Shown here in pieces: positions 1 to 10,983 of a stretch of DNA of 30,579 bases (position 1 is its first letter; each line of letters opens with the position of its first letter). The notes under the pieces were generated by a model. It worked only from the letters and a program-made list of their open reading frames with translations, ran no database searches and had not been told where the DNA came from. Made by a program: the position numbers and the translations under genes. Origin of the DNA: Dichomitus squalens LYAD-421 SS1 (lineage: Eukaryota; Basidiomycota; Agaricomycetes; Polyporales; Polyporaceae). The stretch spans positions 158,994-189,572 of the forward strand of contig NW_006766944.1 of the NCBI RefSeq assembly GCF_000275845.1, in the 5' to 3' direction.

Positions 1-788
1 GAAGTTGATGGAGAGGGTAACATTGACGTGGACGGGGCTTTGCTATCGGGAAACGAGGTGAACCCATTAACTGACCCGACAGTAGCCGTAGTCGTAGAAG
101 TGATAGTCGAACCGCTATTTGCAGACAAGATGCTTGACGAGGATAGGAGACTGGTGGAGGGCGCTGACGTCTCGTGTGAACTGGGGGTCTGAAGTGTGGA
201 TGAGGATTGGGTGGGGTGTGATGTGGCCGCCACAGAAGTTGGTGAGGATATGCCTGCTGGAGGCGGTGAAGCGGACGCAGTGACCGTTATGGTGGTGGAA
301 GACACAGCGGTGCTCTGAAGTGTGATGGAGGAGACCGAACTGCTACTTGTTGTACAGGATGCCGCCTGCACTACGAAGTCTTCGGTTTCGTCGTCGTTGT
401 CATTGACGTCCAATACTTGAGCAAACAGCAAGAGCCTCCTACTCTCGCCCAGCTCTGGTGTCCATGTGAAGGAGCTTGATTCGATATTTTGGAATTCGTC
501 CACTGTATCCCCAGTGTCGTCATCGATCATGAAAAGCGCGAAGGGGGCTGTGCCACCAGTCCAAGAAAAGGTGAATGGGCTGCATGGAGTGAGATCAGGG
601 ATTGAATGGACCTCGAATGTGGGAAATCCACGCCCTTGTACGGAAGTCAAGAAAGGCGACAGGGATAAGAGAATAATGAGAGTCTCGTGGATGCGCTTAT
701 GTTGACGACGCGAGCGGTACGACTTGACAAAGGAGTGCAGAACGTATGGGTAGTAGGCACCCCATCGTGAGGGCCTATGTAGTGCCAT
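1..788 (-). CDS. Secreted or membrane Ser/Thr-rich protein with Kre9/Knh1-like N-domain (3' end cut by window)
   Basis: A single uninterrupted frame of 262 codons starts at the ATG read on the minus strand from 788 and runs off the window edge. Residues 1-34 are basic and 35-50 are hydrophobic (TLIILLSLSPFLTSV), which suits a signal peptide or signal anchor with a long n-region. Residues 69-145 form a beta-rich domain bounded by two Cys, with a Trp-Thr-Gly-Gly-Thr-Ala-Pro-Phe core and a later FTWTP motif. This matches the arrangement in the gene at 1714-3341 and resembles the Ig-like N-domain of fungal Ser/Thr-rich anchored proteins. From about 146 onward it is almost pure Ser/Thr/Pro, a likely O-mannosylated stalk. 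By analogy with its neighbours, a transmembrane segment and cytoplasmic tail, or a GPI signal, would follow outside the window. The function is not known. Confidence 0.65.
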   Translation of the reverse strand, partial: MALHRPSRWGAYYPYVLHSFVKSYRSRRQHKRIHETLIILLSLSPFLTSVQGRGFPTFEVHSIPDLTPCSPFTFSWTGGTAPFALFMIDDDTGDTVDEFQNIESSSFTWTPELGESRRLLLFAQVLDVNDNDDETEDFVVQAASCTTSSSSVSSITLQSTAVSSTTITVTASASPPPAGISSPTSVAATSHPTQSSSTLQTPSSHETSAPSTSLLSSSSILSANSGSTITSTTTATVGSVNGFTSFPDSKAPSTSMLPSPST

Positions 789-1713
789 GGTCCTAATTGT
801 TTGACGTTCTGCATACGACTCTAGCAGAACACACATGAACGGCGAAACTGATACGACGGAGATCGAGCTCACCAGAGAAAGGGCACAAAACCGCGGATTC
901 GACGGCGCTCTGAACGTCAGACCGTTCCCCGGGACTTGCTGCTACAAAAGACTACGGAGTCGAACAATTAACGATGAGACCTAGAGAATCAGGCGAGAAG
1001 ATGTCACCATCCGTGCTCGCTGGAAGTGCGCGGCCGAGAGGCGTTCGGGTGGAGAGATATGCTCAACACGTAAAGGAAAACGGGTAGGGTGTAAAAGGCA
1101 GGTTATGAGCTTTATGAGGCCCACGGAGCGATGAGAATTCTCGGCAGCCAAAGAAGCTGCAGATATCGTTCTAACGTGATCGTCTTCGGGAGCTCAACAC
1201 CGTCCCATACCCGGATACGAGGATGACTGTAGTCACGGTACTGTGGCAATCTCGTAGAACGGTCAGGAAGTATACCACTGCCTCAGGGTTCCAGGGTTTT
1301 CCGCTCGTGAGAACAATCGGTAACGTTTATGTCATGCGTGAGACGCACGACCCAGCGAGACTATCCAACATCGGAGCAAACACCAAGTCAAGAAGTCCTG
1401 ACAGCCTTCTGTGCATTTCCCTTCTGTGGGGATTCAGAGTATGCAACGTGACCTAGCTGCGACTATCGTCATTGAGGATATGATGAATATTTACCGTTGC
1501 CGTAATGAGAGACAATACCTGCAATGGTTCATCCTTCGCACATGACGGACCGTACAAATGCAGGTACCTCGAAAGGATATGAGTGAATCTGCTACTCTTC
1601 CCGTCCCTTAGTTTGTCATTCTTCTATAGCGTCCCTGTCAGACGATCTATCAGTCGGAAAACAATGATATTTCGTGATGGCATCTGCCAGCTGACCTAGG
1701 GCGAGTTCAATCT
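789..1713. other. Intergenic stretch, no gene supported
   Basis: This lies between the start of the minus-strand gene at 1-788 and the end of the next minus-strand gene, so it should hold the promoter of the former and the 3' region of the latter. A 77-codon plus-strand frame at 1223-1456 shows no recognisable domain, signal peptide or splice structure, and I do not support it as a gene. Confidence 0.5.
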
Positions 1714-3341
1714 TCAGCTCGTATCTATCAGTTGAAAGATGGCAGAAGGTGGAAGATCCATACTTCCTGTCAAGAAGGCTCGGAGCAAGTATGTTAGAGA
1801 CGCCGTCTTGTCTGTCTGGTGAGTTCCGCTTGGCGGCTCTCCAGTAAGCTGCACGGCACCATCTTCCTCGATACTCGAAGAACGTACTCTCACGGAGATG
1901 GTCAGCTCTCGGAGATGGCGTCCGGGCATGGCAGACTCCGATGCTGAGTCATGACTGCACCACTACACCAGTCCTGTCGAGTGCGGCGGTGAAGACAAGG
2001 ATCGCGGTATAGGGACGCTCCGGAAGTCGAATGCGACTACGCATGATTATTGCAATCGCGACGTCGACAGAGCTCGGAAGAGTTTCGCTATGAGCGGGAG
2101 AGGTTCCATGGCAGATTTCGCGAGGGACATCACAGCGCTTATTGGCCGCGGAGCACCGATCCGCGAGACAAAGACTCGACGCGGAACAGCTCGCGAGAGG
2201 TGTTGGCCGCAAATGGACCAGAAGACAATGTGACGGGCCTCAGACGACGTCCAGTCGTAGTATCCCACGATGTCATCTCTAGCCTATCAGCACGAGAGGT
2301 CGAAGGGGTCCCTAGAATTGAACATGTTGGTGAGTCTTCCGTAACCGTGGAGAGCACCACCAAGAACTTCCTTACCTCCTGAGATAACTATGTTGTTCGT
2401 TTCCATCCTGGCCCTCCGCCGACGTCGCATGCAGAACCAGATCGCGACTCCTGTGGCAAGAATAACTAGGGAAACCACCGCGGCAGACACGCCAGCAACA
2501 GCCCTCGTGTTCCAGGTCTCACGATGACCTGTGCTCGGTGTTTGGGTGGGTGGGGCTAGCGAGGCTGTCACTCCAATGCCCGTGCCTGCGGAAGACGACA
2601 GGTTGCTCGACTTCGGCCGGCGGTTAATGATGGTTGCGAGGGTGAAGAGGGGAAGATGACTGGCGGCCTGAACAAAGAAGCTGAGATGGCCGAGGAGTGG
2701 CTGGATCCAGGTAGCGACGAGGCGCCTGATCTGGAACTCGGTCCATGCATCGGAAACGCCGTCGGAAGCGGGAACGAGGCTGGCACCGATGTTCTAGATA
2801 TTGCATAGTTACTCGAAGCAAAGCTCGTCCTAGATGTGATCTGTATAGATGTGGCCGCAACCGTAGCCGAGGTGGTAGGCACGCTCATGGTATTGTTTGC
2901 AGATACCCACTGTGACGGAACGCAGCTGACATTGTTACTCGGTAAAATGGTCAACGGGCCTCCGGTACTATGCTCGCCGGAGCTGGCCAGCAGATGCAGA
3001 GAAATGGACATCCCTGCGGGAGCGCTGACCGTCCAAGGCAACTCTTGTTCCGGGATACCCACAACTTCGACGAGCTCGAGGAAATCGTTGCGATTGATAC
3101 TGAGCTTGAAAGGCGGGGTTCCACCGGCCCAATTGAACACGTACTCTTCGCACTGCGTGGGATGAGGCATTTGTGGCGGGAAGCCAAAGCCATTCTGTCT
3201 AGACGCTGCGGTCGCTGACAAGGAGTGCGCGGTAGTGACGAGGAGGGAGTCTGACATGGAAGGAGCGTAGTCGAGCTTCGGAGACATCGCTTGGACTGTA
3301 TGATGCTGCATCAGCCAGAAACCACAGAGATACTTGTACAT
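1714..3341 (-). CDS. Single-pass membrane protein with Kre9/Knh1-like ectodomain and decayed PPxY tail (probable frameshift)
   Basis: The first exon begins at 3341. A Cys-bounded domain spans residues 64-140 (NWAGGTPPFKLSI core, then PWTVSAPAG and PLTILPS), followed by a Ser/Thr/Pro-rich stalk. The transmembrane helix (about 2430-2502) and its basic RRRRRAR stop-transfer lie in a different frame, so either an unrecognised intron or a frameshift occurs between about 2570 and 2660. After the helix, a GTAAGG donor near 2377 and a TTCTAG acceptor near 2313 define a likely intron, with tail coding continuing to about 2139. A separate frame at 1714-1929 encodes EEDGAVQLTGEPPSG and ends LPPSAIFQLIDTS. 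It aligns with the DGGVRLAGGR...LPPPYS tails of the genes at 9248 and 21692, so I take it as the last exon. The exact joins are not resolved, and the gene may be recently disabled. Confidence 0.55.
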
Positions 3342-4479
3342 ACAATGCTCACCTAAGGAAGCCTTCGAACACCGTATATTCGTTGAATACGACCAGCTCC
3401 CGCTGGACTTGCGCAGATATTTGACGAGGAGACAACTAACGACTCAGAAAGAGGCGGCAGAGTCAAGTGAGTCGCTACAAGGTAGGAGGGTCGCAGGGTG
3501 AGAGCTACGTGGACGTTGGTGCATAGTTGGTAGCAACAAGGCGTTTCAACGGCGCCTCTTCTGCGAAGTGGAAGATCAGTGGCCCTGTATAGCTTCGACC
3601 ATACGGCGGGCATCACGTACCGACCTGAATGTAATTTGCATCACAGCACGCGCTGCGCCGAGTTGCAATTACTCCTCGCACGCCGCTGACGAAATACACC
3701 TTGTGGCTTACACTCCAGAGTATCTCTGGCCCCTCGCCGCTTCGCGCACCATGTGCTGTAAGAAAAATGAGAGAGCCACGCGCTGGGCCGAGACGATGAC
3801 GACTCAGCGGTAATGGGGAGACTGCGAAACGCGTCGCGTCAGCAACGGGCGCAAGTGGCACACGGCGTCATTTCAGCGGGCGCAGCGCACTAACTACGTG
3901 GAAGCCGCCCCCCTGCGAGGACCCTGGATTTACTCAATTAGGCTCACCGCAGACATGCCAAGCTCGCCGTGAGTAGAAACCCTCAGGACAGAAGATAAAT
4001 TTGAGTCATGAATCTGATCAGAACGCAATACAGACGTACTGAAAGCGACTCATCGAGAACAGATTAGCCGGATGCTTCGCTGCGGTCAACGGCCTGTATC
4101 GTTCGGTTATTTCGGGGATGGCACCGCTTACCCTCCAAGAGCTGTACAGGTGCACTCGCATAGCGCTCGAGCACGGCAGAGCTGGGTAGCAGCCTTGGGC
4201 AGTGCGGTCGAGATGGCATGTAGCTCCAGCTATAAGAACGTGGATGTCAGTATAGCGGCGTAGATAAGCGAGTCAGTAGCGTCGCAGCGAACTTGCAATC
4301 GGAGAAGGATCTTCGCGCGAAGACATTTGCGTTCTCACAAATTAGGAGACGACGCAATTATATAAGATTGTCCCGTGGCGATCGATTCATCGATAGTACA
4401 TGCATGAGCAGCCTCCTGCTGGAGTCAGTAGGTGCAAGCGATGACATCCAGGGCACAGGGCACACATACCTGATTCCTA
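3342..4479. other. Intergenic stretch, no gene supported
   Basis: This is the upstream region of the minus-strand membrane-protein gene and the downstream region of the esterase relic. Short frames on both strands (for example 3568-3813 plus and 3613-3861 minus) have no recognisable domain. I see no RNA gene or clear repeat. Confidence 0.45.
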
Positions 4480-5675
4480 CGGTTGGACACGCCACTCGAG
4501 CACCCCTTGCATTTGGTCCCCCATGATCCTCCTTCGATGGGTGGCTAAACCACACGCGCACATCAGCGCATCGTTTTTCCAACGACAACAAAACATTACA
4601 CACCCACTCACCTCGAGATGTATTGAAATGGGTTATGTGAGTCATCGCACATCCCATTCGTCGAGCATAATCAGATCAAGCAATCCCAGATGCACGGGCC
4701 CGTGCTCCTGTACCGTGAAACCTCGTAGACCGGGATCGAGCCCAATGCCACATCCCAAATGCGCCTGGATTCTGCGAACGCCCCCTTCAACCTCAGTCCA
4801 GCCTGGGCACTTTCCCGTAGATGCCCACGCGGTTTCCGGCCGAATCGAAGCCGCGATGGAGGTCGTCGGACCATCGCGTTGCCCGCTTGGGTATGTTTCT
4901 TACGTTGTAGATGTCGGTGAGGAAAGAGCACACATGTGTGGAAGTAGAAATGAAGACGCGGAGTTGTGGGTGTAGAGATGGGGACGCGGAGTTGGGAGAG
5001 GACAGCTAGAGCGGCGGCTTGTTGACTTGCTGCGCCATCGTCTTGAGCGGAAGGGGTATTCATGGAGAGAGGATGTATGTATAGACAGGTAAAACGTACC
5101 CTTCAAAACCCAGAAGTCGCTGCGTTAGGGGACGTGTCAGGTTCGCCTCCAGCAATATCGCCACCCCCACCAGGTCAACCATCCGCGTTGTACACACGAG
5201 GTGTAGAGACAGCTGATCACTCACTTTAGGCGAGGAGGTTGACCCTTTGATGGCATTGGGCGACAAGTCAACGCCCGTGTACGCGCCCCACCGCTGGGAG
5301 CCGAGTGTACGAACACTCTAACTTAGCATTAGGAAGACGTCATGAGCACGGAAAAAAGCTCACCGCATAGTCCTCATCGTAACCCCACGTTCGTCCTGCA
5401 AATGGAAATATCAACCGGAGGCGGAAGGGGTCCGCCGTCGTCGCGACTTCCGTTGGTAAGAGTCCAACGAGTATTGTAGCATACCTCCAAAGCATCTGGT
5501 TCTTCCTAAGTCTACATCCGCGTTGACGTCTGCCGTATTACCCGACAGAAGCCCGCAGATGGGAGAGATGCCATCGTTGTCACCAAGCCCAGAATATGCT
5601 GAGAAGTGCGCCCGTCCACGAGCGTCAGAGGAGTATGCACAGGGATAGGAGCTATACAGCCTGGTGGCCGAGCAT
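4480..5675 (-). pseudogene. CE16-type SGNH esterase, heavily decayed copy 1
   Basis: The exon landmarks of the intact copies can be followed in order, but frames and catalytic positions are lost. The ATG at 5675 aligns with the intact start. Exon 1 keeps DNDGISPICGLLSGN and DVNADVDL. The intron 1 donor and the GACTCT of the GDSL motif are visible near 5460-5490, but the TDGG part is mutated and most of exon 2 is deleted. Exon 3 keeps VDLSPNAIK. The 20-nt exon 5 (CGACTTCTGG..) and its GTACGT donor persist near 5095-5120. Exon 6 keeps the Gln-rich start and RIWDVALGS. Exon 7 still shows CACCCATCGAAGGAG after an acceptor near 4545. Multiple stops and indels make an active enzyme impossible. It is the most diverged of the four copies and is closest in flank and sequence to copy 2. 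Confidence 0.82.
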
Positions 5676-7695
5676 GGCCTTCGGAGAAGGCGTCGAGGAC
5701 ACAGCAGGCGACAGGATCCTCTCAGATGGTGATGGATGTCTAAAGAAAAGCCACCGCGGGCGACCCGAAGGCTGAAGAGCACTAACGCGTCACAGATTGG
5801 GCCAGATCGGCGCAATAGACTTCTCCTATAATCGACGAGTACTGTTAGGAGCTGAGAGCCATGGTATTCGAACGTTGATACACGGTCGGGAAAGATGATC
5901 TTGGTGCAGGCGACGAAAGAGGCGCCTACGTTGGTCCGGCCTGCCCTGAAGTCAGCCCGGTCACCCTATTGTGCTAGCTGACGGGACACGGCTTTTTACG
6001 TGGACTGGGCTAGGAGACCTGGCGTACTTGGGCTCGGGCACAGTGGAGGCCAAGCTGTTACGAAGAATGTTACAAGTGGACTAGGCGAGCGAAGGAGCGA
6101 GGCGGCGGTGACGCGGCCGGACAGAGAAAACTGTGTCGGGCGAGAGCGCCGGTCTGGACGTTCGAGGCCGTCGGCCTCCGCAGAAAGACTTGTGAATCTA
6201 AATCGGCCCGCCACTATCTATGTACCTCGCACTGGCAGTTCCCAAGCTCAGATGGTACATGAACATGCCAATAACGTCGGAGGTTCTCGTATGTATTGGT
6301 TGAGACAGTCTTCCAGAACTCCTACCCGCTGTTTGGTCGGGACGGTTTAGCCTCGCGGGTCGTCGGGGGGGAGGGGGGGGTCCGGTACCAAAGCAATCAC
6401 CTATACATTCGTCAACAATGGTACTGTAGGTACATGTTCCAAGCCCACCTACTTCCGTTGATTTGGAAGTCTTCTCAGTAAGTCGCACTGTATGGGTATT
6501 CAAGACACTAGCGCTACGAGTACACGGCTCGGACTCCATGAAGGATTTGCCAAGATGTACGTTATCAAGTCCTCTTTGTCTTTTGAGGATTGAACTCCTT
6601 GCTGACATTGACTCGCCTTGTAATAAGCATGAAATCCCAGACCTGTGAGGGGTGATGTAGTTGTCGCAACACTTTTGGAGGAAGGCTTCCAGCGTGGGTT
6701 GAGAAGGTGGACCACATGCTAGAAGGGTTGGTTACTTACGGATAGAGATGAATTAATATGTCGCTTTGCAGACAGACGTCGTCATGGAGGTCTTACGATG
6801 CTACAACCAATGCGTATCCAACTCTCAGGAGTGTCATCCGATACCTCCGTGAGCATTCTATAGATCACATTGCCGCAGTAGTATGTCTTTACTCGTGTGT
6901 TGCAGAGAGATCAGATGTGCAGGCGAGGTTATGTCAAAGTCACTGATCACACATTGAGGCGACTTGGCATAGCACGCGGGCGGTGCAATCGAGGGCGACT
7001 AGACCGAACTACTAAGCAATGCCGGTTTCTCATCATTCGTGATTGACTGACACTTATGATAATCCATATATAAAGCCCTGTCACATCGGAACTCTCTTCT
7101 CTCTTGATCTGCCGGCCTCACCGATGAAGCCTCTTGAATGAAACCCGGGTGAATTGGACTCGCCAAGGGATGCTTTACTATCCAGACAGCATCACTGATG
7201 ACATTGACTACCATTCATCTAAGTCAGCTCCCTAGGCTCTCTACGAGAGATAGGTACGTAACCAGCCAGCCAGGAAGTTGATAATGCTAGAGACCCTGAC
7301 TGATCCGCCACAAAACAAGCGGCCGAGGTGACCGAAATGATATATTGTTGTCTTGAACTACGTCTGGTTTCGATGGTGACATTAGATGAATAAGGCGTAA
7401 CCGCTGATGTTGCTAGGCCAGTGTTACCCAGATTGTCGTTTTAAATCTAGCTGTATTCCCTAGGGTGGTAGGAACGTTTTCCCATCAAGGCGGCAACACA
7501 TATGGATCGCTGATCACTCGATCACTTGTAGGATGTGAGCTGACATATCAGTCCAGACTCGGATGTTGATCTCATTCCTGTACACATGGTTACCTATGTC
7601 CTTCGCTTTTCTTCTCGCTGCGAAAATCTCTATGTAAACGAGATGCGCAAGGGTGGAGACCCTCAAAGGACGTAACTCTTTATCTCTCCACCACA
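5676..7695. other. Long stretch without a supported gene
   Basis: The first part (5700-5810) resembles the sequence upstream of esterase copy 2 (13920-14030), so it is the old promoter flank of copy 1. The rest holds many short open frames on both strands with no domain, signal peptide or coherent splice signals. A purine tract lies at 6365-6380. The final roughly 100 bases should contain the promoter and leader of the plus-strand gene starting at 7696. Confidence 0.45.
6365..6380 (+). repeat. G7-A-G8 tract
   Basis: The plus strand reads seven G, one A, eight G. It is a low-complexity tract capable in principle of G-rich secondary structure, and may equally be slippage-prone filler in a non-coding region. 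Confidence 0.9.
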
Positions 7696-8874
7696 ATGTC
7701 TTGCTGGCCTGACCCGACCCAATCCTCATACAATGTGTCCTTACGAATCAATAGCAGCAGCTCTGAAATCAATTATGTCGGCGGTTGGACCACCGAAGGC
7801 ATCTTCAAGTACTCTGAGTTATCAGGAGACATAGCAACATTTTCATTCATGGGTACGTATTGCAGACACATAAAGACCCGCTCTTAGTAATGAGATAACA
7901 ATTATCCTCAGGTACATCTATCACAGTCTTTGGAAAGGTTACCGGTCCAACCATGCAAGCTTCCTACGGTGTCGACGAATCCTCGGACAGTGGTGTCCTT
8001 TGTGAAGTAGACGACCTTCATTTCAGGGAGCTACCTTTCCAAGGCCCCCTCTACACATCCCTTCCATTGGGTCCAGGACAGCACAAGCTCCTAATCACCA
8101 ATAAAGGCATCGAATTTTACTTTGATCACCTCGAAATCTCCAACAACAATACAATATCTTCATCTGCCCAGTCGCCGCCATTGACACCTTCCATGACTAC
8201 CGCCACACTCACATCGACTGCCCCCCCTTATGAGAGTACTGCTACAGTATTCGTGCCAAGTACTCAAATATCTAGTTTGTTAGTCATTTCCTGCTGGTGA
8301 GGGAAGGCGTCCGATATTGATTGAGATGTTAATATTTCGTCAGGCCAAACTCCTCATCAGCTGTCGCCGGTCCAACAGAGAACTTGCCAAGGCCCAAATC
8401 AACCTTGACAGGGGAGATCGTTGGTGTGGCTGCCACAGGGTGGCTGCTCCTGCTGGCGGTCGGGGTAGGCCTCTATTGGAATCGCGTGAAGCATGGTAGA
8501 AAGGCGCGCAGTAATTCGTTAGGTGAGCTTCGGGCATCATAACAATATTGATGCTTCCAGGCTCATGTGTCGAAGCCTCCGGGAGGTCAACGGAATCTCA
8601 GTCAGCACAAGCCATGCGTGAAGCTCGTGACGACCCCATCTCTGCATTTGCGGAGTTTCACGAAGCCCCCCCGATCTACAGCTCGATAGACTTTCACACC
8701 AACCCTTCAGTCGGGAACAGTCAGTCGGCACCTTTGGTCCAAGCTAATGGGGCCTATGTTCCGGATGGAACTTTGAACAACAACAACTCAAAGAGAAATG
8801 CTCCATCCGTGGAGAGCCTCCTACAGCAGCAGCGCGCTGCAAGAGATACAACACGGCCAGGAAAGAAGTCCTGA
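7696..8874 (+). CDS. Single-pass membrane protein with fungal ectodomain and PPIY tail
   Basis: Four exons (7696-7852, 7912-8296, 8344-8522, 8561-8874) with GT..AG introns of 38-59 nt give an open frame of 344 codons. The start has a good context (CCACCACA-ATG). The ectodomain (about 1-150) contains YVGGWT and GTSITVFG, the latter rebuilt across intron 1; this is a beta-sandwich pattern common in basidiomycete single-pass membrane proteins. A Ser/Thr/Pro stalk follows. The helix is at about 206-226 (EIVGVAATGWLLLLAVGVGLY) and is followed by basic residues (NRVKHGRKAR). The tail carries PPIY at 277-280, matching the PPxY WW-ligand consensus, then a run of Asn and a Gln-rich end. No cleavable signal peptide is evident, so the helix may act as a signal anchor. 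The ligand is unknown. It is the only intact plus-strand gene and stands opposite to the rest of the cluster. Confidence 0.85.
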
Positions 8875-9247
8875 GAGGATCTAGGAACAAGGATCTATTC
8901 GGCTGAGGAACGTCACGGTGTAGATGCTGGTAGAGAGTCACTGAGCAGACAGTCATCGATAGACAGCGGTGAAGGGATTATTCACGTGGACGTGCGGAGC
9001 GACACGGCTGTAGTGTAAATGCGATAAACAGTAAACAGTTGACAATACGGGACTGCTTATGTGTATAGCCATATGGAAATCAGAATGAGTGATGGGGTAT
9101 TCAGAGAAGCTTAAATATCTACTCCGAGTCAGTAGACACGCTATTGGGCATTGTACTGCTCAAGTTCATGACTAGGACATCTTACGCTGGCTTGGATTAC
9201 GTACAGAAAGCCGTAAATCTGACAAAAGATCTCAGAAAACATCCAGG
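8875..9247. other. Convergent 3' intergenic region
   Basis: The genes at 7696-8874 (plus) and 9248-10943 (minus) end toward each other here, so both terminators should lie in these 373 bases. I see no gene. Confidence 0.5.
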
Positions 9248-10943
9248 CTATTCAAGATAGTCAGAATAAGGTGGGGGAAGGGTAGACGCCTCTGACATGC
9301 TCTCTTGCTCGATACCTTCCGTATTTGCTTCGCCCAATCTCCCTCCGGCAAGCCTGAACCCCCCATCCGTTTCACATATGCTTGCATCGGTTATTTCACT
9401 TGATGGGAGAACATGCTCATCCCTCGTCTCTCCGAGAATTTTCTCATAAGTACCCTGTACTTGTACCAAGGTATCTCCGGGAACAAGTGTAATAAGCGAA
9501 TTAGGGGCCTCTACATCCGCATCGTTGATATATAGTTGAGTCCCGAAAGGATCTTGCACGAGACGTTAGATGTTATGGAGCGTGCCATGACAGTCAACGC
9601 TACTCACCATCCGTATGTATGTTCAGAACACCTCCCACCAACTCTTCATTGTGACCGTTGTTGTTAATAGCTGATTTTAAAGAGGTATCCGGAGGCTTTC
9701 GGTAATCCCGAACAGTGGGCAAAGCGTTGAGACCTATGTGCCGAATGACGGTATAGAAGGGAAATGCAGTCCGCAACTGGGATTGCAAGATATCTACCAA
9801 GAAAATATACGTACCTGTACATGTACTTGCTTTCCTAAGCCACGGAAGACATCTGTTCCGTCGTAAGATGCAGAAGCTTAGGGCTGAGGTCAAGCTGACC
9901 CCAATCAAACAGGCCCCGACTGCAATGCCCACTGTGGCACTAGTACTGAGGGATGGACTTCTCGCGGGAGTCTCAGAAGTCGAAGCCGGCGTTGGATTGG
10001 AAGAGTCAAATGTCTACGCAATATTCAGGAGACCTTCAGTTGATGGGCTCTCGGCATCAACTTACAACGCACCTGGGATTGCATTGTCATCGAGATACTA
10101 TTGGATGTAGCCACGATCAGACTACTGACCGAGCCAGCTGCCCCGACGGCTGATGTAGATGCAGAGTGTCTAGACGTGGGCAGGGATATAATTGCAGTCG
10201 AAGAAGTCGAAGGAGGGAGATCTTCCGGTGCTATTCAAGGATACTGAAAGGAGGTTCTCCGAACCTCCTCACTGACGCCAGGTAACAGAGATCAAAACAA
10301 GCTCTATACCCAGGTCAGGAGGAACTGTACATGTGAGACTACAATAATGAACATACCTATACCGAGGTCAGGAGGAACTGAGGAGCTCGGCATAGGCGTT
10401 CAGGTATATAAGGGGTCCTTAACGTAAGGCAAAGAGGGTTCCGAGTAGGGAGCGATCCAGCGATCCTTACAGGTACCGACAGATATCAGTATTGCTACCG
10501 ACTGTGCAGACATACGTGCTTACTACTACTTGGCGTGATTACGCTGGTTTGGGTTGGAGAATTTTGACTAGTCACGGCGTCGAGAGGGTAGAGGCTGGTG
10601 TAGATGACCGACACAGTGAACATAACCGAAGATATGCACGCGTCCTCATTAGTCTCACAGAGTCGCTCTGTAATTGAATTCGGTCCATCCACTGATGTGA
10701 TTTTTTCATACCAACACGCGGCGACGGTGTTGATCTCCGTGATAGTGCCACATAACGTTCCGACAGAAGCCGTGAAACTCTGCCAAGGCTCGTTGGGGTC
10801 TTGTTGTCGATTCGATAACACCGGGTGGTGGACGGTCCGGAGTCGTTGTGCAGTATCACCTGAAGGGGGAAGAGAGATCGGTTTAGAGTGAGTAGGCTGC
10901 TGTTTGTCAGCAGGTAGGGTCGGGATGGTCCACAATGCCATGG
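9248..10943 (-). CDS. Single-pass membrane protein with DGGFRLAGGR...LPPPYS tail
   Basis: The 3' half is well resolved. A Ser/Thr-rich stalk exon ends at a GTGCGT donor. The next exon carries the helix at about 9866-9938 (VGIAVGACLIGVSLTSAL) followed by RRNRCLPWLRK. Two further short introns follow. The last exon (9248-9552) ends in DGGFRLAGGRLGE...QESMSEASTLPPPYSDYLE. PPPY is a PPxY motif. The tail is close to that of the gene at 21692-23278. The 5' half is uncertain. A frame from ATG 10943 contains WQSFTASVGT and CWYEKITSVDG, which aligns weakly with the ectodomain of the gene at 16779 (QSFTVP..), but lacks a clear signal peptide. The interval 10240-10500 between ectodomain and stalk is unusually long and repeat-bearing. 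The gene lies downstream of esterase copy 2 on the same strand. Confidence 0.6.
10249..10269. repeat. Perfect 9-bp hairpin, 3-nt loop
   Basis: AGGAGGTTC, loop TCC, GAACCTCCT. It lies in the non-coding part of the gene at 9248-10943, just before two direct repeats that reuse the AGGAGG core. Confidence 0.85.
10304..10380 (+). repeat. Pair of 24-bp direct repeats
   Basis: Positions 10304-10327 and 10357-10380 read CTATACC(C/G)AGGTCAGGAGGAACTG with a single mismatch and a 53-base period. Both fall in the unexplained interval inside the gene at 9248-10943. They may be a small duplicated footprint or part of an old insertion. Confidence 0.85.
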
Positions 10944-10983
10944 TTCGATGAAGGTACGTTTTCGGGGAACGGGTCGAGGGCAT

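Noticed and set aside
6198..6608. 136-codon minus-strand frame with poly-Pro
   Set aside because: The poly-Pro is only the translated G7AG8 tract; the rest has no recognisable features.
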